The notes below the pieces were generated by a model. The model was not told the origin of the DNA, did not search any database, and worked only from the letters and a program-made list of their open reading frames with translations. Shown one piece after another: positions 1 to 7,614 of a stretch of DNA of 24,194 nt. The DNA is from DATLFP01 sp035540955 (lineage in GTDB: Bacteria > Actinomycetota > Acidimicrobiia > Acidimicrobiales > CADCSY01), in assembly GCA_035540955.1 (NCBI GenBank), contig DATLFP010000031.1, forward strand, positions 1 through 24,194, written 5' to 3'. The translations under genes and the position numbers were made by a program. Positions within the stretch are counted from its first letter, which is position 1; the number at the start of each line of letters is the position of its first letter.

Positions 1-19
1 GCGAAACCGCTGCTCAGAA

Positions 20-48
20 GCACAAAACCCCTGCCTGAGGCAGGGGTT
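20..48 (-). terminator. Rho-independent terminator of the tRNA-Gly gene
   Basis: Read on the minus strand, a perfect 10-bp stem (AACCCCTGCC / GGCAGGGGTT, arms 39-48 and 26-35) with a 3-nt loop is followed by TTTTGTGCTT. It lies 4 nt beyond the encoded CCA of the tRNA, which is where an intrinsic terminator is expected. It is the only convincing intrinsic terminator I found in the window. Confidence 0.85.
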
Positions 49-52
49 CGTG

Positions 53-128
53 TGGAGCGGACGACGGGATTCGAACCCGCGACCCTCACCTTGGCAAGGT
101 GATGCTCTACCAGCTGAGCCACGTCCGC
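53..128 (-). tRNA. tRNA-Gly (anticodon GCC)
   Basis: The minus strand folds as a standard 76-nt tRNA. The 7-bp acceptor stem pairs GCGGACG (122-128) with CGTCCGC (57-63). The D-arm carries GCTCAGCTGGTAGAGC. The anticodon stem is TCACC/GGTGA around the loop TTGCCAA, giving anticodon GCC at 93-95. The T-arm contains GGTTCGAATCC. The discriminator is U (56) and CCA is encoded at 53-55. GCC reads GGC and GGU glycine codons, and GGC is abundant in this GC-rich genome. An intrinsic terminator follows directly, so it is probably transcribed alone. Confidence 0.97.
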
Positions 129-139
129 GTGGGTTGACG

Positions 140-145
140 AGGATA
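140..145 (-). promoter_or_regulatory. possible -10 element of the tRNA-Gly promoter
   Basis: TATCCT fits the actinobacterial TANNNT -10 pattern and lies 11 nt upstream of the mature tRNA 5' end, so transcription would start about 5 nt before the tRNA. No clear TTGACA-like -35 box is visible at the right distance, so this is weak. Confidence 0.3.
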
Positions 146-222
146 CCAGCCGCTGTCGGGAGGGGTTGACCCCGGGGGGACCAAGGTCTCTTGCCGGCGG
201 CCCCTCCGAGCGGTCTGATGGG

Positions 223-230
223 GGTGGAGG
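223..230 (+). promoter_or_regulatory. ribosome binding site deciding the start at 236
   Basis: GGTGGAGG is followed by a 5-nt spacer and ATG at 236. An in-frame ATG at 191 has no comparable Shine-Dalgarno sequence and would add 15 residues ahead of a normal N-terminal anchor. Confidence 0.7.
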
Positions 231-235
231 CAGCG

Positions 236-952
236 ATGTCCGCAGTCGCCCTGGGTCGTCACCGGCATGCGCACCATCTCGGTCGGGCGCTCGGTTCCAC
301 GCTCGCCCTCTTGGCCGTGGTCGCTGCCACCATCGGGCTCGGCCTGTCCCTCCGCGGCGACGGCGGCGAGGTCGTGCGGACGGCCGGGGTGAGCCCGACG
401 GACGCGATCGGGACCTGGCTCGAGGTCAACCGGCACGAGGTCTTCCCCGGCGCCACTGGCCCCTATCTGGGGGCCTGCCCGGCCACGAGCGCCGAGGTGC
501 TCATCGGGCTGTGCTCGTCCCTGAGCGAGGATCTCGGCGACGTCCGGATCCATCGGGTCGGCGTCTACGCCACCGACTGGGGCGCCGACGTGCTGCTCGA
601 GTCGACCCCTGCTGGATGGACCGTCACCGCCGTCTCGCCCTGGCCCGAGCTCGGCACGCGGTACGACGGCGCCCCCTGGTCGCCGGTGACGACGATCACC
701 GGATGGTGGTTCGACCGTGCCGAGGCCCGCTTCGGCGCCGGTGCGGTCCACCTGCACGGCTGCAGTGACGCCGAGGGGGCCATGGAGACCGGCCAGCCGC
801 TGCTGTGCAGCACCCTCGTCGAGCGGTCCGACGACGGGGCCCGGCGGGTCTACGACTCCGGGCTCGTCGGCGAGGACCCCGTCGTCCGCATCGAGGTGGA
901 GCGCCGGACCGACCACACGTGGACGGTCACCTCCGTCACGCCGGCGCCGTGA
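236..952 (+). CDS. membrane-anchored extracytoplasmic protein, unknown function (238 aa)
   Basis: I do not recognise a family. Residues 1-16 are basic and His-rich (RHRHAHH). One hydrophobic segment at about 17-38 (LGSTLALLAVVAATIGLGL) acts as a signal anchor or uncleaved signal peptide, and the remaining ~200 residues should lie outside the membrane. Four cysteines in two pairs (C81/C93 and C176/C191) suggest two disulfides in an exported domain. Tryptophan-rich beta-type stretches (GWTVTAVSPWPELG, TGWWFD) and the C-terminal HTWTVTSVTPAP suggest a beta-rich fold. The start is chosen from the GGTGGAGG site 5 nt upstream. It is transcribed alone, divergent from the tRNA, and its 3' end overlaps that of the convergent MOSC gene by 17 bp. 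The codon pattern matches its neighbours. Confidence 0.75.
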   Translation: MSAVALGRHRHAHHLGRALGSTLALLAVVAATIGLGLSLRGDGGEVVRTAGVSPTDAIGTWLEVNRHEVFPGATGPYLGACPATSAEVLIGLCSSLSEDLGDVRIHRVGVYATDWGADVLLESTPAGWTVTAVSPWPELGTRYDGAPWSPVTTITGWWFDRAEARFGAGAVHLHGCSDAEGAMETGQPLLCSTLVERSDDGARRVYDSGLVGEDPVVRIEVERRTDHTWTVTSVTPAP

Positions 953-1823
953 GGGTGACCGGGTCGCCCACGCGGAGGCGACCGCCGGCGGCGACGTCGG
1001 CGTAGGCGCCGGCGCACGCCCACGTGCCGAACCCCGGGATCTCCACCCGGTTGTGGGCGGCGATGGCCCGCAGCGTGTCACGGTCGCGGAGCAGGTCACC
1101 GTGGCCCTGGGCCAGCGTCGTCATCACGCACCGCATCGTCACCATCGAGACGGGCGCGACGACCTCGGGACCGAGGTGCAGCGCCCGGCCCGGCCAGTCG
1201 TTCTCGACGAAGCCGGTGCTGCCGTCGATCTCGACGAGCACGTTCGGCCGGTAGCGGCGGACGTCGAACGTGGCGTCCGGGGCGAGCGCCGCGAGCCGCT
1301 CCAACGTGGCGGTGGTCAGCACGTGCAGCAGCGTCATGTCGAAGAAGGTCCCCTCCGGCGCGAGCGAGCCGAGGGGGAAGGCGCTCACCGACTCGCCGTC
1401 GACCTCGCCGATCGCCGAGCCCCGGATCACCTGCTCCGGCGCGAGGCCGTCGATGTCGCTCGGCCACACCTCCTCGAACGAGCGGTCGGCCGGCGCGGTC
1501 GCGGCGAGGCGCACGTCCCGGCCGACCGACTTCGACAGCACGGCGTCGACCTCGGGATCGTCGCTGCGCACGACGGAGCCGTCGGCCAGCGTGATCACCG
1601 CAACGTCGCCGTCCATCTGCGCCCGGCAGTCGAGCAGCGACCCCCACTTGCGGGGCTGCTTGGCGCTCGCCACCCGGCCGTCCTCGAGATCGATAAGCGC
1701 GAACGCCCGATCGCCCTCGAGCCCGCGGGCTCCGACCTCGCACGCGTCGAGCGACTCGCCCAGCATCGACTTGACCGGGTATCGCCAGATCGACGCCACC
1801 CGGCCCACCGTGGAGCCGGTCAC
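936..1823 (-). CDS. MOSC domain-containing protein (295 aa)
   Basis: The N-terminal motif VASIWRYPVKSMLGE (residues 9-23) is typical of the MOSC_N beta-barrel domain. RYRPNVLVE (190-198) and VSMVTMRCVMTT (225-236), with the conserved cysteine C232, match the MOSC domain of molybdenum-cofactor sulfurase C-terminal type proteins such as YcbX/mARC relatives. The family binds Mo-cofactor or carries sulfur to metal-sulfur sites; the substrate here cannot be read from sequence. The GTG start at 1823 shares GTGA with the stop of the upstream acyltransferase, so translation is probably coupled. An in-frame reading frame continues far upstream, but it only shadows the acyltransferase. Length is normal for two-domain MOSC_N-MOSC proteins. 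The 3' end overlaps the convergent gene at 236-952 by 17 bp. Confidence 0.9.
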   Translation of the reverse strand: MTGSTVGRVASIWRYPVKSMLGESLDACEVGARGLEGDRAFALIDLEDGRVASAKQPRKWGSLLDCRAQMDGDVAVITLADGSVVRSDDPEVDAVLSKSVGRDVRLAATAPADRSFEEVWPSDIDGLAPEQVIRGSAIGEVDGESVSAFPLGSLAPEGTFFDMTLLHVLTTATLERLAALAPDATFDVRRYRPNVLVEIDGSTGFVENDWPGRALHLGPEVVAPVSMVTMRCVMTTLAQGHGDLLRDRDTLRAIAAHNRVEIPGFGTWACAGAYADVAAGGRLRVGDPVTLTAPA

Positions 1824-3220
1824 ACCCCGGCAGCCTTCTTCAGCTCTTGGAGCGCCTCGGGGATGAGATCGGCGAGGTGGTCGACGTCGGGAAGCATGTC
1901 GGGGCACGCCACGAGCCCGAAGTGGATCTGGCCCATGTAGCTGATGAGGGTCATGTTCAGCCCGGAGCCGTCGTTGAGCGGGCCCATCGGGTACATCGCC
2001 AGCATCTTCGCCCCCGCCATGTAGAGCGGGAACTGGGGGCCGGGCACGTTCGAGATCACCGTGTTGTAGAGCGGGCGGTGCCGGTCGGCGACCTTCATGC
2101 GCGAGTAGAGCCGCATGGCCATGTTGGCCACGGCCGGCGCCGCGAACTCGGTCCAGTTCATCAGCGTGTCGGCGCCGATGACCTCGGCCTGCTCCTTCGC
2201 CCGCCGGGTGCTCTCCTGGATGACCCGCACCCGTTCGGTCGGGTCGTCGAGGGTCGTCGCCAGCGACACGAGCATCGAGCTCACCTGGTTGCCCATCGTG
2301 TTCTTCTGGTCCTCGGTGCGCACCGAGATCGGGCACATGGCCACCAGCGCCTCCTCGGGCAGCGCCCCCTTCTCGTCGAGGTAGCTCCGGAGCGCGCCGG
2401 CGCAGATGGCGAGCACGATGTCGTTGACGGTGCCGCCCATCTTCGTGCGGATCGCCTTCACGTCGTCGAGGGCGATGTCGGCCATGCCGAAGGACCGGCG
2501 GGCGGTGATGGCTCCGTTGAACGGCGTGTGCGGCGCGCTGAACGGTGCCGGCGGCGGCGTCACGTCGGGCTGGCGGTTCCGCTGGCGCAGCGTGAGGGCG
2601 GCGGTCGCGGTGCGCCGGACCGCCTTGAACGCCGACACCGGCTGGCGGGCGAGCGACTGGGCGGCGTAGCCCACGAGCTCGATGTCGGTCGGGATCCGGT
2701 CCGGCTTCCACTCCTGCTCGGGCGGTGCGATCTCGGCCGGCTCAGGGGTGAGGTCGAGCAGGTTCACGGTGATGTCCATGCCCGACGCACCATCGATCGC
2801 CGCGTGATGGGTCCGGGTGACGACGGCCATGCTGCCGTCCTCCAGCCCCTCGACGAAGGTCATGTCCCACAGCGGCCGGCTGCGGTCCATCGGCCGGGAG
2901 ATGATGTCGCCGGCGAGCGCGGCGAGGTCGTCGCGACCGCCGCGGCCGGGGGCGGCGACCTGGCGGACGTGGTAGTCGAGGTCGAAGTCGGGGTCCTCGA
3001 TCCACAGCGGATGGTGCAGCTGGAACGGGATCTCCTTCAGCCGGCGCCGGAACGGCGGCACCAGGTGCAGCCGCCGATCGATCTCCTCCTTGACCCGCTC
3101 GGCGTCCCAGTCGCCCTGGAGGCTGGACGGGTCGTAGACCACGGTGCTCGCCACGTGCATGTGCGAGGTCGAGGTCTCGAGGTAGAGGAAGCTGGCGTCG
3201 AGCCCGCTGAGCCGCTGCAT
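1820..3220 (-). CDS. wax ester synthase/diacylglycerol acyltransferase, WS/DGAT family (466 aa)
   Basis: This enzyme transfers an acyl group from acyl-CoA to diacylglycerol or a fatty alcohol, making neutral storage lipid at the inner face of the membrane. The catalytic motif HHxxxDG is intact (THHAAIDG, H138-H139, D143-G144). The N-terminus MQRLSGLDASFLYLE is the usual WS/DGAT opening, PLW..F/M (116-122) follows, the ND motif is at VNDIVLAICAGALR (265-277) and ISNVPGPQ at 389-396. Length is typical. ATG at 3220 is chosen because it begins the conserved N-terminus; AGAGG lies about 10 nt upstream, a weak ribosome site. It follows the small TPR gene by 49 nt and overlaps the MOSC start by 4 nt. 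Acyl-acceptor preference is not predictable. Confidence 0.94.
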   Translation of the reverse strand: MQRLSGLDASFLYLETSTSHMHVASTVVYDPSSLQGDWDAERVKEEIDRRLHLVPPFRRRLKEIPFQLHHPLWIEDPDFDLDYHVRQVAAPGRGGRDDLAALAGDIISRPMDRSRPLWDMTFVEGLEDGSMAVVTRTHHAAIDGASGMDITVNLLDLTPEPAEIAPPEQEWKPDRIPTDIELVGYAAQSLARQPVSAFKAVRRTATAALTLRQRNRQPDVTPPPAPFSAPHTPFNGAITARRSFGMADIALDDVKAIRTKMGGTVNDIVLAICAGALRSYLDEKGALPEEALVAMCPISVRTEDQKNTMGNQVSSMLVSLATTLDDPTERVRVIQESTRRAKEQAEVIGADTLMNWTEFAAPAVANMAMRLYSRMKVADRHRPLYNTVISNVPGPQFPLYMAGAKMLAMYPMGPLNDGSGLNMTLISYMGQIHFGLVACPDMLPDVDHLADLIPEALQELKKAAGV

Positions 3221-3269
3221 GGGCGCAAGCCTCTCGCGGAACGTCTCGCAGCCGCAACGGGTCGGGCGA

Positions 3270-3614
3270 TCAGCCGCGGGCGGCGGCCTCGGCGTCGCGG
3301 CCCAGGTCGGCGAGCAGGGCGGCATGGGCGTGCTGGATGACCGCCACCACCGAGGACGCCTCGTCACCGACCACCCCCTCGAGCGCGCCCAGCGCTCGCC
3401 GGTAGTCCTCGAGCGCCACCGCCAGACGACCCTGTGCGCGATGGACGGCGGCCAGGTCGGCCCACGCCCCGGCGAGCCCGACGCTCGTCGCCGGCTCCTC
3501 CCGCTCGCGGAGGCGGACGCCGCGCCGGGCGAGCGACTCGGCGGCCGCCAGGTCACCGCGGCCGAGAGCCTCGGCGACCTGGTCGGCGACGGACACCGCG
3601 TCGGCGTCGCTCAC
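3270..3614 (-). CDS. small TPR-like helical protein (114 aa)
   Basis: The translation is almost wholly alpha-helical with paired helices of TPR type: VADQVAEALGRGDLAAAESLARRG, then LAGAWADLAAVHRAQGRLAVALEDYRRAL, then VVAVIQHAHAALLADLGRDAEAAARG. No signal peptide, membrane segment or catalytic motif is seen. I choose GTG at 3614 because it comes one base after the TGA of the LuxR-type gene (3616-3618), so it is likely translated by coupling. A longer in-frame reading from 3680 would run inside the LuxR gene and gives a basic, implausible N-terminus. The TPR-like sequence resembles in style that of the upstream regulator, so it may be a partner, a split-off piece or a degenerate copy. Function unknown. 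Confidence 0.65.
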   Translation of the reverse strand: MSDADAVSVADQVAEALGRGDLAAAESLARRGVRLREREEPATSVGLAGAWADLAAVHRAQGRLAVALEDYRRALGALEGVVGDEASSVVAVIQHAHAALLADLGRDAEAAARG

Positions 3615-3615
3615 G

Positions 3616-5250
3616 TCACCGGCCGACGAGGCCGTGCTCGAAGGCGAACGCCGTCGCTGCCGCCCGCGTCGACACTCCAACCTTGGCGAAGATGTTCGAG
3701 AGGTGGCGGGCCACGGTCTTGTCGCTCACGTACAGCGCCGCCGCGATCTGCTTGTTGGTGTTCCCCGCCGCCACGAGGCGCAGGACCTCGACCTCACGGC
3801 CCGTGAGCCCGGCCGGCGAGCCCCCCTTCCCGTCACCGCCATCGGTGGCGAGGTCGACGACGGCGCCGAGCCGGTCGAAGATCGCGGCCGCCGCCGCCAG
3901 CGACGCCTTCGCCCCCTCCTCGTCGCCGGCGCCGCGACACGCCTGCGCGAGCAGCACGCGGGTCGTGGCCGCCTCGTACGGCACGTCGAGGTCGGCCCAC
4001 TGCTGCACCGCGCCCCGAAGGGTGGCGACGGCCTCGGCGTCGCCCGCCGCGAGGCCGACCCGTCCACGCGCCGTCTCGGCCGCGGCCAACAGGATCGGGC
4101 TCTCGTAGTGCGTCGCCGTCGCCGCCAGCTCGCGGGCGGCGCGCTCGGCCCGGTCGAGGTCGCCGAGGGCGACCGCGATCTGCACCTCGGCCGGGAGCAG
4201 CCACGCCCGCCCCAGGGCGACGGTGGCAGCAGCGAGCGCGCCGGCGATGATCGCGTCGGCCGCCTCCAACCGCCCCTGCGCGAGGCGCAGCAGGGCCCGG
4301 CCCGCAGCCGGCGATGCGTTCAGCTCCTCGGCGCGGGCGAACGCCGCCTCGGCGCCGTCGAGGTCGCCGAGCCGGCGGCGGATCTCCCCCACCTCCACGT
4401 GGGCGGCGGCCGCGGTGGGCACGTGCACGCCGGCGAGGTCGTCGCCGGCTCGCCGGGCCTCGGCCTCGGCGGCGGCCCACTCGCCTCGCCACTGGAGCAG
4501 CTCGGCCCGGTGGAGGCGGCACATGCCGGGGAACGCGCTGCGGGGATGGGCGTCCGCCCACGAGCTGACGGCGTCGGTCCAGTCGCGGGCCCGGCGGATG
4601 TCGCCCAGCTCGTGACAGGCGGTGACGAGCGAGCAGTAGACGCGGCCGGCGACGAGCGGGCTGAGTCGCCCCTCGCGGGCGAACAGCATCGCCTCGTCGA
4701 GGTGGGCCAGGCCGTCGGCCGGCTCGCCGCGGTCGATCAGGACGCGCGCCATCGCCTGGAGCGCCTGGGCCTCGAGGTCCGGCGAGCGGAGGCGGCGACC
4801 GAGATCGAGGGCCATGCCGGCGAGGTCGCTGGCGCGCGCCAGCTCGCCGCCCCCGTGGGCGACCTCCGCCTCGTACAGGAGCAGGAACCCGTACTCGACG
4901 CACTCCATGTCGCCGTCGAGCCAGCGACGGGCCCGCCGGAGCCACCCGGTGGCGATGGCGGGCTTGCCGTTCAGCGCCCACGCGAAGTACAGCTGCACCG
5001 CGCAGCCGCCGGCCGACCGGTCGGCGCCGGCCCGCTCGTAGGCGGCGTACGCCCGCTCGCGGGCGTCGATGCACTCGTCGAGGCGCCCGATCCACCACGC
5101 GGCCTCCGCCAGCACGTCGAGGGCGTCGCCGCTCGGCTCGTCGGACGCCGCCACGACCGCGGTGGCCGCCGCATGGGCGGCGGCCCAGTCCTGCGCGACC
5201 AGGGCCGACCGCGCCTGGTCGAGAGCAGCGGCCGGCGCCGCCGCCGTCAC
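3616..5250 (-). CDS. LuxR-family transcriptional regulator with TPR sensor region (544 aa)
   Basis: Residues 1 to about 460 are Ala-rich paired helices of TPR type, for example EYGFLLLYEAEVAHGGGELARASDLAGMAL and EVGEIRRRLGDLDGAEAAFARAEEL. The C-terminus (about 482-544) is a complete LuxR/GerE helix-turn-helix: LTGREVEVLRLVAAGNTNKQIAAALYVSDKTVARHLSNIFAKVGVSTRAAA (described in parts: LTGREVEVL, then NKQIAAALYVSDKTVARHLSNIF). No P-loop ATPase domain is present, so it is shorter than MalT/LAL regulators, and its ligand or partner is unknown. Start GTG 5250 overlaps the upstream TGA as GTGA. It sits between a DinB-like protein gene and a small TPR gene, upstream of the WS/DGAT and MOSC genes, which may be targets. 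That regulatory link is inference only. Confidence 0.9.
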   Translation of the reverse strand: MTAAAPAAALDQARSALVAQDWAAAHAAATAVVAASDEPSGDALDVLAEAAWWIGRLDECIDARERAYAAYERAGADRSAGGCAVQLYFAWALNGKPAIATGWLRRARRWLDGDMECVEYGFLLLYEAEVAHGGGELARASDLAGMALDLGRRLRSPDLEAQALQAMARVLIDRGEPADGLAHLDEAMLFAREGRLSPLVAGRVYCSLVTACHELGDIRRARDWTDAVSSWADAHPRSAFPGMCRLHRAELLQWRGEWAAAEAEARRAGDDLAGVHVPTAAAAHVEVGEIRRRLGDLDGAEAAFARAEELNASPAAGRALLRLAQGRLEAADAIIAGALAAATVALGRAWLLPAEVQIAVALGDLDRAERAARELAATATHYESPILLAAAETARGRVGLAAGDAEAVATLRGAVQQWADLDVPYEAATTRVLLAQACRGAGDEEGAKASLAAAAAIFDRLGAVVDLATDGGDGKGGSPAGLTGREVEVLRLVAAGNTNKQIAAALYVSDKTVARHLSNIFAKVGVSTRAAATAFAFEHGLVGR

Positions 5251-5798
5251 GCCTGGCGACCGCAGAACGCCACGAGCCGCTCGATGGGCGTGGCGTCCGG
5301 TTGCGGTTCGACCTCGGGGCCGAAGACCCCGGGCACTCGCAGCTCCGGCGTGATGGCGGCGCGGGCGAACCCGTCGACGGCGGCGACCAGCTCGTCGGGC
5401 ACGTCGAGGTCCTGGCCGGTGGCGGTCGCGAGGTCCCAGCTGTGCACGAGACCGTCGAGCACGACGAGACGGGCGAACGTCTCGCCCGGCATCGTCCCGA
5501 ACGGGGTGTCGAGGGTGCGCTCGAGCGCGCCCGGCGCGCGGAACGCGTCGTCGATGTCGGCCACCGCCGCGGCCGTCATCGCCGCCAGCGACTCGGCCGT
5601 GGTCGCCGGCACCGGGCCCGCCGCCTGCCCGCGGACCACGGCCGAGAACTGGGTGGCACCGCCGATCATGTGGTCGAGCACGTCCCGCACCGCCCACCCC
5701 TCGCACGGCGTCGACCGGTCGAGGTCGCCGGCGCCGGTGTTGGCGGCGAGCTTCTGGAACGTCGGCACGAGCACGTCGAACTGGGCGAGCACATCCAT
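5247..5798 (-). CDS. TIGR03086 / DinB-like mycothiol-dependent enzyme family protein (183 aa)
   Basis: The four-helix-bundle pattern of the maleylpyruvate isomerase N-terminal/DinB superfamily is clear. TPCEGWAVRDVLDHMIGG (30-47) carries the first metal-ligand histidine, H43. LDGLVHSWDLATATGQDLDVPDELV (114-138) carries H119 and D122. The C-terminal GVFGPEVEPQPDATPIERLVAFCGR matches TIGR03086 proteins, whose ending commonly reads FG..V..P.DA....RLL...GR. Family members with known activity use a metal and mycothiol as cofactor, but the substrate of this one is not known. ATG 5798 has a good Shine-Dalgarno (GGAAGGA, 7-nt spacer). It is first in the minus-strand run down to 936 and is coupled to the LuxR gene by a GTGA overlap. 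The 213 bp between it and the divergent hydrolase gene must hold both promoters; I could not identify convincing boxes there. Confidence 0.88.
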   Translation of the reverse strand: MDVLAQFDVLVPTFQKLAANTGAGDLDRSTPCEGWAVRDVLDHMIGGATQFSAVVRGQAAGPVPATTAESLAAMTAAAVADIDDAFRAPGALERTLDTPFGTMPGETFARLVVLDGLVHSWDLATATGQDLDVPDELVAAVDGFARAAITPELRVPGVFGPEVEPQPDATPIERLVAFCGRQA

Positions 5799-5805
5799 CT
5801 GGGGT

Positions 5806-5812
5806 TCCTTCC
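5806..5812 (-). promoter_or_regulatory. ribosome binding site of the TIGR03086 gene
   Basis: GGAAGGA with a 7-nt spacer to ATG 5798 is one of the best Shine-Dalgarno sequences in the window and fixes the start of the first gene of this run. Confidence 0.7.
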
Positions 5813-6011
5813 GGCGCGGACCGCGCGGCCCGCCGCCGGATCAGCATGCCCGACGGCTGGGCGCACGCGCATCGGGGCGATCCACCATCTCGGCGACCGG
5901 GCCTCATGGTGCAAACGACCCACGCGCCGGGTCGGCCCGGCGTGGCCAGCCGGCGCCTGCCGTTACGAAGCCGAAACGAGGCATTTCGGACTCGGTGGCG
6001 AATCGCTCGTC

Positions 6012-7019
6012 GTGGGTCGACGGGGTCCGGCGCTGCTGCTCGTGCTGGCCGTCCTCACCGTCATCGCACCAGCACCATCCGAAGCGATCCCCGTCGTCGG
6101 CCCGGTCGGCACCTACCGCAACCCCGTGCTGGCCGCCGACTTTCCCGACCCGTTCGTGCTCAACGACAACGGCGTCTACGTGGCGCTCGCCACGAACGCC
6201 TACGGCCACAACGTGCAGCTCGTCACCTCGCCCGACCTGCGCACGTGGGTGCTCCACCGCGACGCCCTTCCCGCGCTCCCCGCTTGGGCGGTGCCGGGGC
6301 GGACCTGGGCACCGTCGATGCTCCGCACGACGGGCGGCTACGTCCTCTACTACACGGCACGCCATCGCACCGGCGGCATCCACTGCATCGGCCGGGCCTT
6401 CGGCACCGCGCCCACCGGCCCGTTCGTCGACCCCAACCCCATCCCGCTCGTGTGCCAGTCGGGCTACCGCGGCGGCTCCATCGACCCCAGCCCCTACGTG
6501 GACGAGCGGGGCCGGCCGTGGCTGCTGTGGAAGTCGGAGGGCACGCCCGGCATCGAACCGACCCGCATCTGGTCCCGCCCGCTGCGAGCCGACGGCCTCG
6601 AGCTCGCCGGTCGGGCCACCGAGCTGCTGCGCACCGACCAGGCGTGGGAGGGACCGATCATCGAGAACCCGGCCATGGTCCGTGCCGGCGGCAAGCTGCT
6701 CCTCTTCTACTCGGGCGGTCGGTGGCAGACCGCCGGCTATGCCATCAACTGGGCGCACTGCCACAGCCCCGCCGGTCCGTGCACCAAGGACCTGGGGCCG
6801 TGGGTGGCGAGCGCCGGGGCGGTGGCCGGACCGGGGGGTCAGGAGTTCTTCCGCGACCCGAAGGGCGCCCTCTGGATGGCGTACCACGCGTGGGACGCCG
6901 ACCGGGTCGGCTACGACCGGGGCGGGCGGCGCAGCCTGCGCATCGACCGGGTCGTCATGCGCGACGGCAACCCCGTGCTCTACGGCCCCACCCACACCGA
7001 GGGCGTCCCCTTCGGCTGA
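6012..7019 (+). CDS. secreted glycoside hydrolase, GH43-type five-bladed beta-propeller (335 aa)
   Basis: All three GH43 acidic positions are visible. The general base is D46 in YRNPVLAADFPDPFVL, the pKa-modulating Asp is D158 in GGSIDPSPYVDE, and the general acid is E213 in AWEGPIIENPAMV. H292 in MAYHAWDAD is also typical. GH43 enzymes cleave arabinan, xylan and related plant or microbial polysaccharide chains; the linkage cut here cannot be assigned. GTG at 6012 is chosen because it begins an ideal signal peptide (VGRRGPALLLVLAVLTVIAP, with likely cleavage near APSEA, residue 25), so the enzyme is exported. The ribosome site is weak. Five cysteines in the mature part could form disulfides. 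It is a lone plus-strand gene between two minus-strand clusters, ending 6 bp from the convergent DUF4202 gene. Confidence 0.88.
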   Translation: MGRRGPALLLVLAVLTVIAPAPSEAIPVVGPVGTYRNPVLAADFPDPFVLNDNGVYVALATNAYGHNVQLVTSPDLRTWVLHRDALPALPAWAVPGRTWAPSMLRTTGGYVLYYTARHRTGGIHCIGRAFGTAPTGPFVDPNPIPLVCQSGYRGGSIDPSPYVDERGRPWLLWKSEGTPGIEPTRIWSRPLRADGLELAGRATELLRTDQAWEGPIIENPAMVRAGGKLLLFYSGGRWQTAGYAINWAHCHSPAGPCTKDLGPWVASAGAVAGPGGQEFFRDPKGALWMAYHAWDADRVGYDRGGRRSLRIDRVVMRDGNPVLYGPTHTEGVPFG

Positions 7020-7025
7020 CCCTGA

Positions 7026-7586
7026 TCAGACGGCGGCGATGGCCCGCTCGACGAGGGTGCGGGAGCGGTCGTCGTAGGTCAGCGAGGCGGCGGCCACCCG
7101 GCCCGCCGGCGTCATCTTGCGCAGGGTCTTGGCCAGGACGTCGACGAGGTGGTTGTCGTCGAGCTTGGTCGCCAGGTCGCGCAGCTGGGTCTCGAGGAAC
7201 ACGAGCGAGAGCGCATCCTCGAACGACTGCACGTCGGGATCGGTCCGCAGCCGCTCCTTGCGCACGATCGACTGGACCCGCGCCACCATGTCGTCGTCGT
7301 AGCCGACGTCGCGCAGCACCCGGCCGACGATCTCGGCGTGGTGCTGCTGGAGTCGCCGCTTCCAGCGCAGGTACCCGGCCCGGCCCTCCGGCTCGGACGA
7401 CCGCGGGATCTCCCACCGCCGGACGTGATGGCCCCGCGCCGCCAGCAGCAGCTCCTCAGGGGCGTCGGGCCGCAGCCGCGCCAGCCACGCCACCGCCCGC
7501 TCGGCGTGATCGACCTCCTTGCCGAACGGGTCGCCCGCGTTCTCGGCGTCGAGCGCGGCACATGCCTGCTGGAGCCGCTCGTCCAC
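7026..7586 (-). CDS. DUF4202 family protein (186 aa)
   Basis: The sequence follows the DUF4202 pattern closely: ALDAENAGDPFGKEVDHAERAVAWLARL at the N-terminus, then AARGHHVRRWEIPRSSEP, GRAGYLRWKRRLQQHH, VGYDDDMVARVQSIVRKERL, ALSLVFLETQL and VLAKTLRKMTPAGR. Histidines and acidic residues spread through a helical fold resemble an HD-type metal hydrolase in style, but no activity is known to me for this family. The start is set at GTG 7586, where the family homology begins; the frame remains open upstream to 7745 but there overlaps the small gene at 7615-7836 and shows low-complexity Ser/Arg sequence. No signal peptide, so cytoplasmic. It is last in the minus-strand cluster. Confidence 0.9.
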   Translation of the reverse strand: MDERLQQACAALDAENAGDPFGKEVDHAERAVAWLARLRPDAPEELLLAARGHHVRRWEIPRSSEPEGRAGYLRWKRRLQQHHAEIVGRVLRDVGYDDDMVARVQSIVRKERLRTDPDVQSFEDALSLVFLETQLRDLATKLDDNHLVDVLAKTLRKMTPAGRVAAASLTYDDRSRTLVERAIAAV

Positions 7587-7614
7587 GCCCGTAGCGTGCC
7601 ACGGACGCCGGTGG

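Noticed and set aside
864..870. Degenerate ABC signature in the LivG-type module (LSTGSRR instead of LSGGQ, residues 864-870 of the 975-residue protein)
   Set aside because: I first took it for an inactivating change, but ELSTG(T/S)RRIVDLA-like signatures are usual among actinobacterial LivG relatives, so it is not evidence of a dead site. The coordinates given here are residue numbers.
3634..7077. Plus-strand open frame of 1147 codons
   Set aside because: It runs antisense to the TPR-LuxR and TIGR03086 genes and then out of frame through the GH43 gene. The translation is Arg/Gly/Ala/Pro-rich with no domain; long open antisense frames are expected at this GC content.
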